Positions 47,966 to 56,282 of a stretch of DNA of 64,000 nucleotides are shown piece after piece (within the stretch, counting starts at the first letter, position 1; every line of letters begins with the position of its first letter). A program made the position numbers and the translations under genes. The stretch covers positions 62,001 through 126,000 of the forward strand of contig NZ_JAMKMR010000012.1 of NCBI RefSeq assembly GCF_023634645.1, read 5' to 3'. This DNA comes from Vibrio sinus. Its GTDB lineage: Bacteria > Pseudomonadota > Gammaproteobacteria > Enterobacterales > Vibrionaceae. The notes below the pieces were generated by a model. That model was not told the origin of the DNA and ran no database searches. It saw only the letters and a program-made list of their open reading frames with translations.

Positions 47966-49274
47966 ATGAATCAACTAGTCAAACCTAACCAATCACTATT
48001 TACTAACTTTTGTAGGCTGCTTGGATTAAGTAGCGTCGGGATTTTTGTTTTTTTTTGTCCCAATATCGATTAATAACAATCAAAGTATCCCGTTAGATCA
48101 TCTAGTAAGTTGGTTTAGACAAGGGTTGGGAGAAGGCGCTTCATGGTACGCATTATTCATGATTCTCGCTGGCGCGGTGTATCCAATTGTCACGGGGAAT
48201 TGGCGAAATAGCCGAACAGAAAAAGTATTTCTTCTCTTAAAATGGTTCGGTGTTGTTGCTGCAGTTCTCGCTATAACAAAATCTGGCCCTGCGTTTTTAC
48301 AATCACCTGATATGCTTCCATTTTTATTTGAAAAACTCGTGATACCGGTTGGCTTAATTGTCCCAATTGGATCTGTGTTTCTTGTATTTCTAGTGAGTTA
48401 TGGGCTTTTGGAGATCGTAGGGGTTCTTCTACAAAGGGTAATGCGCCCCATCTGGCGGACACCTGGGCGATCAGCAATAGATGCAGTAGCTTCATTTGTT
48501 GGCAGTTACTCTATTGGCCTACTCATTACAAATCGCGTATACCTTACCGGCTACTACTCACCTCGAGAAGCGGCCATCATTGCAACTGGTTTTTCAACGG
48601 TATCAGCAACCTTTATGCTAATAGTGGCTAAAACGCTCAACCTGATGGAGTTTTGGAATATTTACTTTTGGGTCACGCTTTGCATTACTTTCATTGTAAC
48701 AGCCATTACTGCACGTCTACCTCCTCTTTGCAATATCACTAACGAGACAGCATACGTCGAAGAAAAAATTGAGAGTGGTAACCGAATAAAAACGGCCCTA
48801 TGTAAAGGCGTTGAAGCTGCTGGGAAAGCGCCTTCGGTGAGAGGGAACATACTCGACAGTCTCAAGGATGGTTTAATTATGACGATTAGCATCTTACCGA
48901 CAATCATGTCAGTTGGGATCATTGGACTACTTGCAGCGAAGTTCACCCCCATCTTCGACTGGATTGGTTATTTATTCTACCCAATAACTCGTGTTTGGGG
49001 CTTAGAGCACAGTATGGAATTAGCGCGTGCCAGTGCAGCAGGTTTAGCTGAAATGTTTTTGCCAGCTTTATTGATGAAAGATACAGACATCGTTGCCAGG
49101 TTTTCTACTGGGGTTGTTTGCGTATCGTCTATTCTGTTTTTCTCTGCATCAATACCTTGTATTTTATCAACGAAAATACCTTTAAAGGTAAGCCAACTTG
49201 TACTCGTTTGGTTTATCCGGACGTTCTTGAGCCTAGCACTTGCAATACCAATAGCAATATTACTTTTTAAATAA
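47966..49274 (+). pseudogene. YjiH-family membrane protein, frameshifted in a run of nine T
   Basis: A strong start (ATGGAGGT, then ATG 47966) opens a frame that stops at about 48071. The long frame that continues (from about 48045 to 49274, about 409 codons) is one base out of register, and the two overlap in T9 at 48048-48056. With eight T the product reads through as GIFVFFVPISINNNQSIPLD, just as YjiH proteins begin, giving about 435 residues. The rest has many helices and the family's nucleoside-recognition (Gate) segments, for example GSYSIGLLITNRVYLTGYY. It is either a real off-state of a variable tract or a sequencing error. Without the shift a TTG start at 48045 would lose the first helix. 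Confidence 0.75.
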
Positions 49275-49421
49275 CGGAATAGTTTCGAATAACCGCTTAT
49301 GCCCAAGCCACATCGCTTTGAATCTTTGCTGAAACGAATTACTATGCTTTGTCATATGTGGGGTAGGTGCTCTACCTGCCGGGTCAGCGATTAAGCGAGA
49401 TGTAAAGCGAGGCAAGTTGAA

Positions 49422-50300
49422 ATGGGTGTTGGAAAAGTCGCATTTGTCGGTTTGGGCGTCATGGGTTACCCAATGGCTGGTTTTCTGCAAAAGTCAGGTT
49501 ACCCAACGACAGTATTCAATCGAACGATTGAAAAAGCTAAGCGCTGGTCAGAAGAATATAACGGTCAGTACCGAGCGACTCCGAAGCAAGCTGCTGAAGG
49601 GTGTGATGTCGTATTTGTTTGTGTGGGCAACGACGATGACGTGCGCAGTGTCGTTTATGGTGACGATGGTGTTTTAGCAGGGCTAAGGCAAGGAGCTGTA
49701 TTGGTCGATCATACTACGACATCGGCTGAATTAGCCCTAGAGCTTGCGCAAGAATGCGAAAAACTTGGCGTAAAGTTTATTGATGCGCCAGTCTCTGGTG
49801 GGCAAGCGGGCGCGGAAAACGGCGTTCTCACTGTCATGTGCGGTGGCGCTCAAGCAGTTTTTGATCGCGTGAAACCCGTTATTGACTCGTACGCAAAACA
49901 AATCTCATTGCTTGGCGAGAATGGTCAAGGTCAGCGTTGTAAGATGGTGAATCAAATCTGCATCGCTGGTGTGTTGCAAGGTTTAAGTGAAGCGCTTCTT
50001 CTTGCACAAAAATCCAATTTGGACATCAACAAAGTTGTCGAAACACTAAAACATGGCGCGGCAGGCTCATGGCAAATGGAGAACAGAGCTTCCACTATGG
50101 CACAAGATAAGTTTGATTTTGGTTTTGCCATTGATTGGATGCGCAAAGATTTGGGCTTTTGTTTGTCAGAAGCGGAGAAAATCGGCTTGGAGTTACCGCT
50201 TACTAAGAACGTCGATAAACAATACGCCCAACTTCAAGAAAAAGGGTTAGGGCGTATGGATACATCGGTGTTAATTAAAGCGGTTGAAAATAATCAGTAA
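49422..50300 (+). CDS. 3-hydroxyisobutyrate dehydrogenase-family oxidoreductase
   Basis: The 292-residue enzyme has an N-terminal NAD(P) fold (GLGVMG, 10-15), the substrate-binding DAPVSGGQAGAENG, and catalytic K174 in GQRCKMVNQ. Relatives oxidise 3-hydroxyisobutyrate, reduce tartronate semialdehyde or act on other beta-hydroxy acids. GAGG precedes the ATG. No operon partner; the YjiH-type gene ends about 150 bases upstream. Confidence 0.92.
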   Translation: MGVGKVAFVGLGVMGYPMAGFLQKSGYPTTVFNRTIEKAKRWSEEYNGQYRATPKQAAEGCDVVFVCVGNDDDVRSVVYGDDGVLAGLRQGAVLVDHTTTSAELALELAQECEKLGVKFIDAPVSGGQAGAENGVLTVMCGGAQAVFDRVKPVIDSYAKQISLLGENGQGQRCKMVNQICIAGVLQGLSEALLLAQKSNLDINKVVETLKHGAAGSWQMENRASTMAQDKFDFGFAIDWMRKDLGFCLSEAEKIGLELPLTKNVDKQYAQLQEKGLGRMDTSVLIKAVENNQ

Positions 50301-50383
50301 AAAATGAAGAGCTCTGAGGTATCAAAGAGTTTAAAAAAGTAGAAGTTTTTCATTGCCTGCTCCCTAGCTTTATTCGTTTTATA

Positions 50384-50414
50384 GTTATACCCATATCTGT
50401 GATATGGGTATAAC
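50384..50414. terminator. Perfect hairpin built of TATACCC/GGGTATA, between convergent genes
   Basis: GTTATACCCATATC (50384-50397) and its exact complement (50401-50414) enclose three bases. The arms carry TATACCC and GGGTATA as in the dispersed repeat ends, so it may be a minimal member of the same family. It lies between two convergent genes and can end transcription from both sides. Confidence 0.6.
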
Positions 50415-50493
50415 TAACTTTAGGATAGAAAATGAAGGCCTTCCATATTTAATACAGAAAAGGTTTTATACAGAAAAGCTGAGCATGGAAAAG

Positions 50494-51591
50494 TTAGTCG
50501 AGCGATTTCTTAAATCTGGCCGAGGAAACTACTAAGCCTAAAATCATAAAGCACACCATCCACAATGTATCTTTCCAAAGCCCAGCAAGATCCGCACCTC
50601 TTAACACAATTCCCCGTATCATTCGCATAAAATGAGTCGCGGGTAAGGCTTCAGCAATCCATTGTGCCGCCACGGGCATTCCCTCGTAAGGAAACATAAA
50701 ACCCGACAGCAATATCGAAGGCAGCAAGATAAAAAACGTCATCTGCATGGCTTGAAGCTGCGTATTTGCCGCGGTGGAAATCATGAGGCCCAACGTTAGA
50801 CTTGCACCAATAAACAATAGGGTAGCCAAGAAAATTTGTGACAGCGCGCCGTTGATTGGCACGTTAAAGATGAGATGCCCAAGTGCAAGAATGATGGTCG
50901 CTTGAATCAAGCCCACGCCAATATAGGGAATGATTTTAGCAACCATAAGCTCAAATGAACTCACAGGAGTCGTGATTAACAGCTCAAGGTTGCCGTGCTC
51001 TCTTTCTCTTACAATTGCTGTGCTGGTGAACAAAACCATAGTCATGGTTAAAATGATGCCCAAAAGCCCAGGGACAGTATTGACGGCTGAACGACTACTC
51101 GGATTGTAAAATAAGGTCATTTCAAAAGTATTAGTTTGCGAAGAACGTATCTGTATAGCCGTATCTCCAACAGGCATATTTTGTAATGCCATGATGGCGC
51201 TACTTAAGACTGTATCGCTGCCATCAATGATCCATTGACCTAACACTCGGCCTTGTACCGCTCTTTGGGTGAGATCTCTAGGCAAGATCAAGGCTGCACG
51301 CACCACACCATCTTGAATTGCCCGCTCGGCTTGCTTAGGGGTGGCGTAGTACTTAATAAAATTGACAACTTGTGTCGCTCTTATCGATTCAACCAGATTT
51401 CTGCCTGCTGCGTTTTGACTTTGATCGACGACAGCAACCGGGATATTTCTTACGTTGGTGTTGATGGCGTAGCCAAACAGGAGCAGTTGGATAAGAGGTA
51501 TCATTACAACCATGGCGAACGTAATGTTATCTCGTGAGAGCTGCCTCAATTCTTTTATAAAGACGGCTTTAATTCGGTTTATTGAATTCAT
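50494..51591 (-). CDS. ABC-2 type transporter permease (YbhS/YhhJ-like)
   Basis: The 365-residue protein has an N-terminal helix (about 20-40), a large periplasmic domain and about five C-terminal helices, the ABC2_membrane_3 layout. Motifs: FIKELRQLSRDNITFAMVV, then TAIVREREHGNLELLITTPV and LLSGFMFPYEGMPVAAQWIA. It is the last gene of a three-gene exporter operon and overlaps the ATPase gene by four bases. It probably expels drugs or envelope compounds. Confidence 0.92.
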   Translation of the reverse strand: MNSINRIKAVFIKELRQLSRDNITFAMVVMIPLIQLLLFGYAINTNVRNIPVAVVDQSQNAAGRNLVESIRATQVVNFIKYYATPKQAERAIQDGVVRAALILPRDLTQRAVQGRVLGQWIIDGSDTVLSSAIMALQNMPVGDTAIQIRSSQTNTFEMTLFYNPSSRSAVNTVPGLLGIILTMTMVLFTSTAIVREREHGNLELLITTPVSSFELMVAKIIPYIGVGLIQATIILALGHLIFNVPINGALSQIFLATLLFIGASLTLGLMISTAANTQLQAMQMTFFILLPSILLSGFMFPYEGMPVAAQWIAEALPATHFMRMIRGIVLRGADLAGLWKDTLWMVCFMILGLVVSSARFKKSLD

Positions 51592-52514
51592 TGTCTTCCC
51601 GTCCCAGTGACTGATACAAAAACATCTTCTAGGCTTGGACGTGCCAAGTCCATCTCGGCTTGAACAAGCTCAGTGAATGTAGACCTAAGCCAAGCAATGG
51701 GATCAGGTACACTGCGACTGATGAGCACTCGCAATCGAATGCCAAGTTGGGCGGCAGATCGGACTTCAGGCAGCTTAAGTAAAGCCTCTTTGAGAGCCCT
51801 TAGACCTCCAGCATTAATCTCTACAATGTTAACACCCATGTCATCCATCAGAGATAATGGCTCGCCATCAGCTCTGATCAGTCCCGCTTCCATAATGGCG
51901 AGGCGGTGGCAACGTTCGGCTTCGTCCATATAATGCGTGGTCACCAATATGGTGGTGCCTTGATCGGATAAATCAAACAGCTGTTCCCAAAATTCACGCC
52001 TGTTTTCTGGGTCCACGGCAGAAGTTGGTTCATCGAGAAACAACAGTTCGGGGTTATGCATCGTCGCAGCAGCGAGAGAAAGGCGTTGCTTCTGGCCACC
52101 ACTCATGCCTGACACGCGTTGTTTTCGGCGTTGGTCCAGCCCATAAGTTTTTAGTTGTTCGTTGACACGATTGGCAAGTGGTTTTCTGCCCATGCCAAAA
52201 ATCTGTCCAATAAACTGCAAGTTCTCTTCAACGCTTAGATCTTGATAAAGCGAGAATTTTTGAGTCATATAGCCTATTTTTAGGCGTAATAGTTCAGATT
52301 GCCGCGGGATGTCTAATCCTAGAACATCAACCGAACCTTCAGTTGGGGTAAGTAGGCCAGTGAGAACTCGAATCGTGGTGGATTTTCCACACCCATTTGG
52401 TCCAAGAAACCCATAGATGCTCCCTTTGGGCACATTGAGCGTGATGCCTTCAATCGCCGTAAAATCACCAAAACGTTTCACTACATTTTGAGCTTGAATC
52501 GCGTAGTCGTTCAT
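51588..52514 (-). CDS. ABC transporter ATPase (YbhF/YhiH-like)
   Basis: The 308-residue protein has one ABC domain: Walker A GPNGCGKST (38-46), signature VSGMSGGQKQRLSLAAA, Walker B LLFLDEPTSAVDPENR and switch VTTHYMDEAERC. The C-terminal 70 residues are the extension common in the DRA/YbhF group. It overlaps both neighbours by four bases (ATGA type), showing a tightly coupled operon with the HlyD-type and permease genes. Confidence 0.94.
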   Translation of the reverse strand: MNDYAIQAQNVVKRFGDFTAIEGITLNVPKGSIYGFLGPNGCGKSTTIRVLTGLLTPTEGSVDVLGLDIPRQSELLRLKIGYMTQKFSLYQDLSVEENLQFIGQIFGMGRKPLANRVNEQLKTYGLDQRRKQRVSGMSGGQKQRLSLAAATMHNPELLFLDEPTSAVDPENRREFWEQLFDLSDQGTTILVTTHYMDEAERCHRLAIMEAGLIRADGEPLSLMDDMGVNIVEINAGGLRALKEALLKLPEVRSAAQLGIRLRVLISRSVPDPIAWLRSTFTELVQAEMDLARPSLEDVFVSVTGTGRQ

Positions 52515-53467
52515 TGGCCATCCTTAACTAAATCAACTTGAGCTGGTATACCAGATGGAAGGTTGGCTGCCGCATCTCCCAAGTCAATTTTGGCTTTATA
52601 CATTAGACGTGAGCGATCTTGCTCTGTCAGTGCGTAATAGGGAGTAAAGGAAGGATCAGTGGCAACCCAGCGCACCGTACCTTGGAATGTTTGCTCAACG
52701 CCATCGACGTGAACCGTAACCTTTTTGCCCGGAGTGAATTGGGTACGGTAAGTTTCCGGCACATACACCTGAGCGTAAGGAATACGGTTGGCTTGAACGA
52801 CCGCAACTATGCCGTCAACAGGGACTCGCTCGCCGAGGTTATAGGGCAGGCTATCTAGGATGCCATTTCGTGTAGAAACCACAGTGAGTTCATCGAGTTT
52901 TTGTTTTTCTAAAGACACATCAGCGATGGCGGCATCAAGCTCGGCTTTCGCCTGAGCGACGTCTTCAGGTCTGGAGCCTGCCGTAAGCTTCTCGAATTCT
53001 TCATAGGCCGAGCGATAGTTTGCTCTAGCAGAGTCTCTATTGGCGACGGCAGAGTCCAGATCCGATTGGCTAATCAAGCGCTTTTTTCTAAGCTCATACG
53101 TTCTTTTGTAGCTTTTTTCTGCCTCGGTGAGTTGTGCATCGGCCAATGACACGCTGGCCTGAGCGGAGGCAATATCTTGTGGTCGTTCCCCATTGGTAAG
53201 TTTCAACAGATAAGCTCGAGCTTTGGCTTCTTGAGCAATGGACTGAGCGAGTATGGCTTGCTGGTTCTTTGTATCGAGCTGGACGAGCACTTCGCCTACT
53301 TTAACTGGGCTTCCTTCTTGTACAGGCAATTTTCGAATAATTTCGTTTGAAGTGGCCGTAAAAGTGATTCGGTCCCGCTCTAATGTGCCTAATGCTTGAG
53401 GCTTGCTGCTCGGTGAGCAGCCAGTGAGCTGAAACAATACCGCAAACATAACTAAGTAATTTTTCAC
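52511..53467 (-). CDS. HlyD-family periplasmic adaptor, lipoprotein
   Basis: The 318-residue protein starts at the GTG at 53467, which has AGGAGCG four bases before it; an earlier in-frame start at 53533 has none. The N-terminus is a lipoprotein signal with lipobox LTGC (C17). It then has the adaptor layout: a barrel-sandwich half (VKVGEVLVQLDTKNQQAIL), a long coiled-coil hairpin (about 90-190) and a beta-barrel domain. It should bridge the inner-membrane ABC-2 exporter to the outer membrane. First gene of the operon. Confidence 0.9.
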   Translation of the reverse strand: MKNYLVMFAVLFQLTGCSPSSKPQALGTLERDRITFTATSNEIIRKLPVQEGSPVKVGEVLVQLDTKNQQAILAQSIAQEAKARAYLLKLTNGERPQDIASAQASVSLADAQLTEAEKSYKRTYELRKKRLISQSDLDSAVANRDSARANYRSAYEEFEKLTAGSRPEDVAQAKAELDAAIADVSLEKQKLDELTVVSTRNGILDSLPYNLGERVPVDGIVAVVQANRIPYAQVYVPETYRTQFTPGKKVTVHVDGVEQTFQGTVRWVATDPSFTPYYALTEQDRSRLMYKAKIDLGDAAANLPSGIPAQVDLVKDGQ

Positions 53468-53992
53468 AATCGCTCCTAATACGGAAAGTTTAGTGAATGG
53501 GAAATAAATCGTGTGTCTGGCAACCACTGGCACCTGTAGAAAGGTGATGTCAACCTCGCTTAAGCACTTATAGATAGAATGAGATACAGATCGCGAGTGT
53601 CGTGGTTAACGTTTGGTTAACTATAGTGTAAAAAACAACGGAGGAAGGAAACCGAGTTAATTCGGCAAATTTCAAATTTTGCAGAATTAAATGGCTATTT
53701 TGTGATTGATACTGTTATGCATCACGACTCTTATTGGTTGCTTTGGTAGCTATGAAGCATTCCAAATCTATTAGGTTAGAGTTCTCTGTCATATTTACTT
53801 TAGGATTTAAATATTAATGCGTGATATGTTTTTGTATTTTTATACGGTTTTGGTTACCACATCTATAGGTGTATTTTATTTTAATAGAATACCAATAATA
53901 CAAATCGGCTTCAGATAAATCGTGCTCAAGAAGTATCTGAAGCCTAGATCATTAGAACTTAAATATTAGGTGTTAATATAATATTGACTAGA
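53468..53992. other. Intergenic region with a possible tiny frame
   Basis: About 525 AT-rich bases between a divergent exporter operon and the end of the DUF333 gene. It should hold the exporter promoter. A 33-codon frame at 53817-53918 would encode a hydrophobic peptide (MRDMFLYFYTVLVTTSIGV) and ends in the terminator stem; its ribosome binding site is poorly spaced, so I do not call it as a gene. Confidence 0.4.
53907..53944 (-). terminator. Terminator of the DUF333 gene
   Basis: GGCTTCAGATA and TATCTGAAGCC form a perfect 11-bp stem, about 50 bases after the stop of the DUF333 gene on the minus strand. The T run is weak. Confidence 0.6.
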
Positions 53993-54535
53993 TTATTGTG
54001 GAATATACATGATGTCGATGGGTTCAGAGCGTACGGTATTTTTAACTTGATCGTAGTCTGTGCGGCCGTTCTCCATATAGATTAAAGACCAAGCGCTCAC
54101 CATGGAGCCGTCTCCAAAGGTACAGATATCTGAAGCACCTAAGTTGTTGGTAAAGCCACCTGAAACAACGTTATAAGTAATTGAAGAACCACCTAAATTA
54201 TGACAAACATTCATTGACGGGTTGGTGTAATTTCCATCCCATAACGCAGAGGAGTCATCAATAGCTCCAAGCTTTTGAATGTAAGTTGCTGCCATATTGG
54301 GTTTTTCAGAAGCGTAGGCATCCAAGCCAACAGCGATAAATCCATTATCTTTGGCGAAGGTGCAGAATTGTTTTTCAAATCCATTTACATCATTTCCGTA
54401 TTTCGCAACCATAGTTTCTACCTTACCACCATGATCGATACAATAAGCAGCTTCAGAAGAGTTATTTACTTCTGCCATGGTTGCGCCTGAGAAAATAATA
54501 GCCGAGAGAATACCAACTTTGTATACAAGTTTCAT
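53993..54535 (-). CDS. Secreted DUF333-type protein (two repeats)
   Basis: The 180-residue protein starts at the ATG at 54535 (AAGGAT before it); an in-frame start at 54634 would put 33 residues before the signal peptide. The signal peptide (about 1-22, ATMAEV) is followed by two copies of the DUF333 cysteine pattern: YCIDHGGKVE...FCTF and VCHNLGGSSITYN...ICTFGDGSMVSAWSLIYM. The second is the canonical form. DUF333 proteins are sometimes called putative hemolysins, without proof. It stands alone, in a very AT-rich setting. Confidence 0.75.
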   Translation of the reverse strand: MKLVYKVGILSAIIFSGATMAEVNNSSEAAYCIDHGGKVETMVAKYGNDVNGFEKQFCTFAKDNGFIAVGLDAYASEKPNMAATYIQKLGAIDDSSALWDGNYTNPSMNVCHNLGGSSITYNVVSGGFTNNLGASDICTFGDGSMVSAWSLIYMENGRTDYDQVKNTVRSEPIDIMYIPQ

Positions 54536-55022
54536 TTTAATCATCCTTAAATATATAAAATTACAATCTATGTAATGCGTGAGCATTATTAAGCTAGCAC
54601 GAGTGAATCTTTTATCAATACAAAAATTTAACAATAAAAATACAATTGATTAATAAATGCAGAATACAAGCGAATTAATGATAGTTTTGATAGTATCAAC
54701 TTTGTTAATTTTGATGTTCCTCCCGACATTTTCGGTTAAAAATTCATAATTGAAATCTAAATATTCAAATTGGATCTTGGTCTTTGTTCTTTTGCTTAGT
54801 GAGGTTGTTTGCAAGATCTATGCATTGTGTTGTGATTATTTCTATCAATTATGGTTATTGTGTAAAAATATTTTGTTTTTAATCCTGATGATAAAATGGT
54901 TTATTGTTTTGTTATTTTTGGATTTTTAACGATATTGTAAAGCGTGAAAGTAATATTTATTTGTTGATATAACGTAACGATTGGTATATGTTTCGTATAT
55001 TATTTATATACGAAGTAAAATT
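54536..55022. other. AT-rich intergenic region
   Basis: About 490 very AT-rich bases between divergent genes. No gene is supported. It holds the inverted repeat before the ParD-like gene. Confidence 0.4.
54992..55014. promoter_or_regulatory. Inverted repeat operator before the ParD-like gene
   Basis: TTCGTATA and TATACGAA are exact complements seven bases apart, ending eight bases before the ATG of the ribbon-helix-helix gene. The position is typical of an operator for autoregulation by an antitoxin-type protein. Confidence 0.55.
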
Positions 55023-55247
55023 ATGGGTATTGTAAAGATTTCAGATGAGCTGCACGAAGAGATACGCAAAGCAAGTTCCATTATGTCTCGCTCAATAAAT
55101 TCTCAGGCAGAGTTTTGGATTAAAATTGGTATGTTGTCAGAGTTACACCCACAGATGACGTTCAATGAAATTGTCGCACAGCTATTACAGTCAGCTGAGG
55201 TATCGATTGAAAATATCTCCCACATTGCGGGGTACGGCAATGAGTAA
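55023..55247 (+). CDS. ParD-like ribbon-helix-helix protein
   Basis: The 74-residue protein starts at the ATG at 55023, eight bases after an inverted repeat; an upstream in-frame start (54981) lies in the operator. MGIVKISDELHEEIRKASSI is a ribbon-helix-helix beta strand and helix, and SRSINSQAEFWIKIGMLSE is the second helix, as in the ParD-like family. The stop overlaps the start of the methionine aminopeptidase gene. Antitoxins of this fold bind DNA and a partner protein; here the partner position is taken by the aminopeptidase. Confidence 0.8.
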   Translation: MGIVKISDELHEEIRKASSIMSRSINSQAEFWIKIGMLSELHPQMTFNEIVAQLLQSAEVSIENISHIAGYGNE

Positions 55248-56028
55248 GCCAGTACATATAAAAAATGACAGTGAAATTGCGTTTATGCGCGAGTCAGGTC
55301 GATTACTCGCGAGCGTTTTTAAAATGCTGGATGAGTACGTCACTCCCGGGATATCGACCATGGATATCAACAATCAAGTTGATGACTTTATTGTGAATCA
55401 ACTTAATTCACGACCTGCATCTAAAGGTCAATATGGCTACCAGTTCGTACTTAATTCATCCATAAATGATGTGGTATGCCATGGAGTGCCCAAAGAGGGG
55501 CAACTCCTCTCTCGCAAGGATATTGTCAATCTCGATATTACCCTAGAAAAAAATGGATTTATTGCCGACTCCAGTAAAATGTATGTTATGCCTGAAGCAT
55601 CACCGATTGCTAAAAAGCTCGTTGATGTGACGTATCAAGCAATGTGGCTAGGCATTCGTCAAGTCAAGCCAGGCGCAAAATTGGGTGATATAGGGTATGC
55701 CATTCAATCTTATGCAGAAAAACATGGCTACAGTGTCGTTCGAGAATATTGTGGACACGGAATAGGTCGAGAGATGCATGAAGAACCACAAGTATTACAC
55801 TTTGGTTTACCCAATCAGGGGCTGACTCTAGAAAAGGGCATGACTTTTACCATTGAACCCATGATCAATCAGGGGACAGCGAAGACAAAAACCAAGAAAG
55901 ATGGTTGGACAGTCGTCACTCGTGATAAGAAGCTTTCTGCCCAATCTGAACATACCATTTTGGTGACCGATACAGGCTATGAAGTGTTGACACTTCGTGA
56001 TGAAGAGAAAGCAAATGGTCTGCTTTAA
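55240..56028 (+). CDS. map: Type I methionine aminopeptidase (second copy type)
   Basis: The 262-residue enzyme removes the first methionine of proteins. All metal and catalytic residues are kept: H81, D99, D110, H173, E206 and E237. The segments CGHGIGREMHEEPQVLHFG and MTFTIEPMIN are typical. The ATG at 55240 lies inside the end of the ParD-like gene (overlap of eight bases), so translation is coupled. A housekeeping map gene is normally next to rpsB; this one, paired with a ParD-like protein, is an extra copy. Confidence 0.94.
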   Translation: MSKPVHIKNDSEIAFMRESGRLLASVFKMLDEYVTPGISTMDINNQVDDFIVNQLNSRPASKGQYGYQFVLNSSINDVVCHGVPKEGQLLSRKDIVNLDITLEKNGFIADSSKMYVMPEASPIAKKLVDVTYQAMWLGIRQVKPGAKLGDIGYAIQSYAEKHGYSVVREYCGHGIGREMHEEPQVLHFGLPNQGLTLEKGMTFTIEPMINQGTAKTKTKKDGWTVVTRDKKLSAQSEHTILVTDTGYEVLTLRDEEKANGLL

Positions 56029-56282
56029 CAGGTTGGACCTATGATGCAGGTCTCTCCCGGTGGTAAATTACCAGACAAACTAGCTGGGCACTATGAATAA
56101 CATTATGCCAATAACCTATAACTAGATTTTGGTATTTTCCCTTATAAGTTAAGGTGTTAACCATTCTTTAACCTTATTATCAATAAGATTGATGACATTC
56201 TGTCGAGGCTGTTTTTATCCCAGTTCTCTGCTCTCTCAGAGAGTTGCTAAGTAACGAGTACAAGAGTGTATAAATCAATTTT

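Noticed and set aside
53817..53918. 33-codon hydrophobic frame
   Set aside because: The ribosome binding site is too far from the ATG and the frame ends in a terminator stem; kept only as a note.
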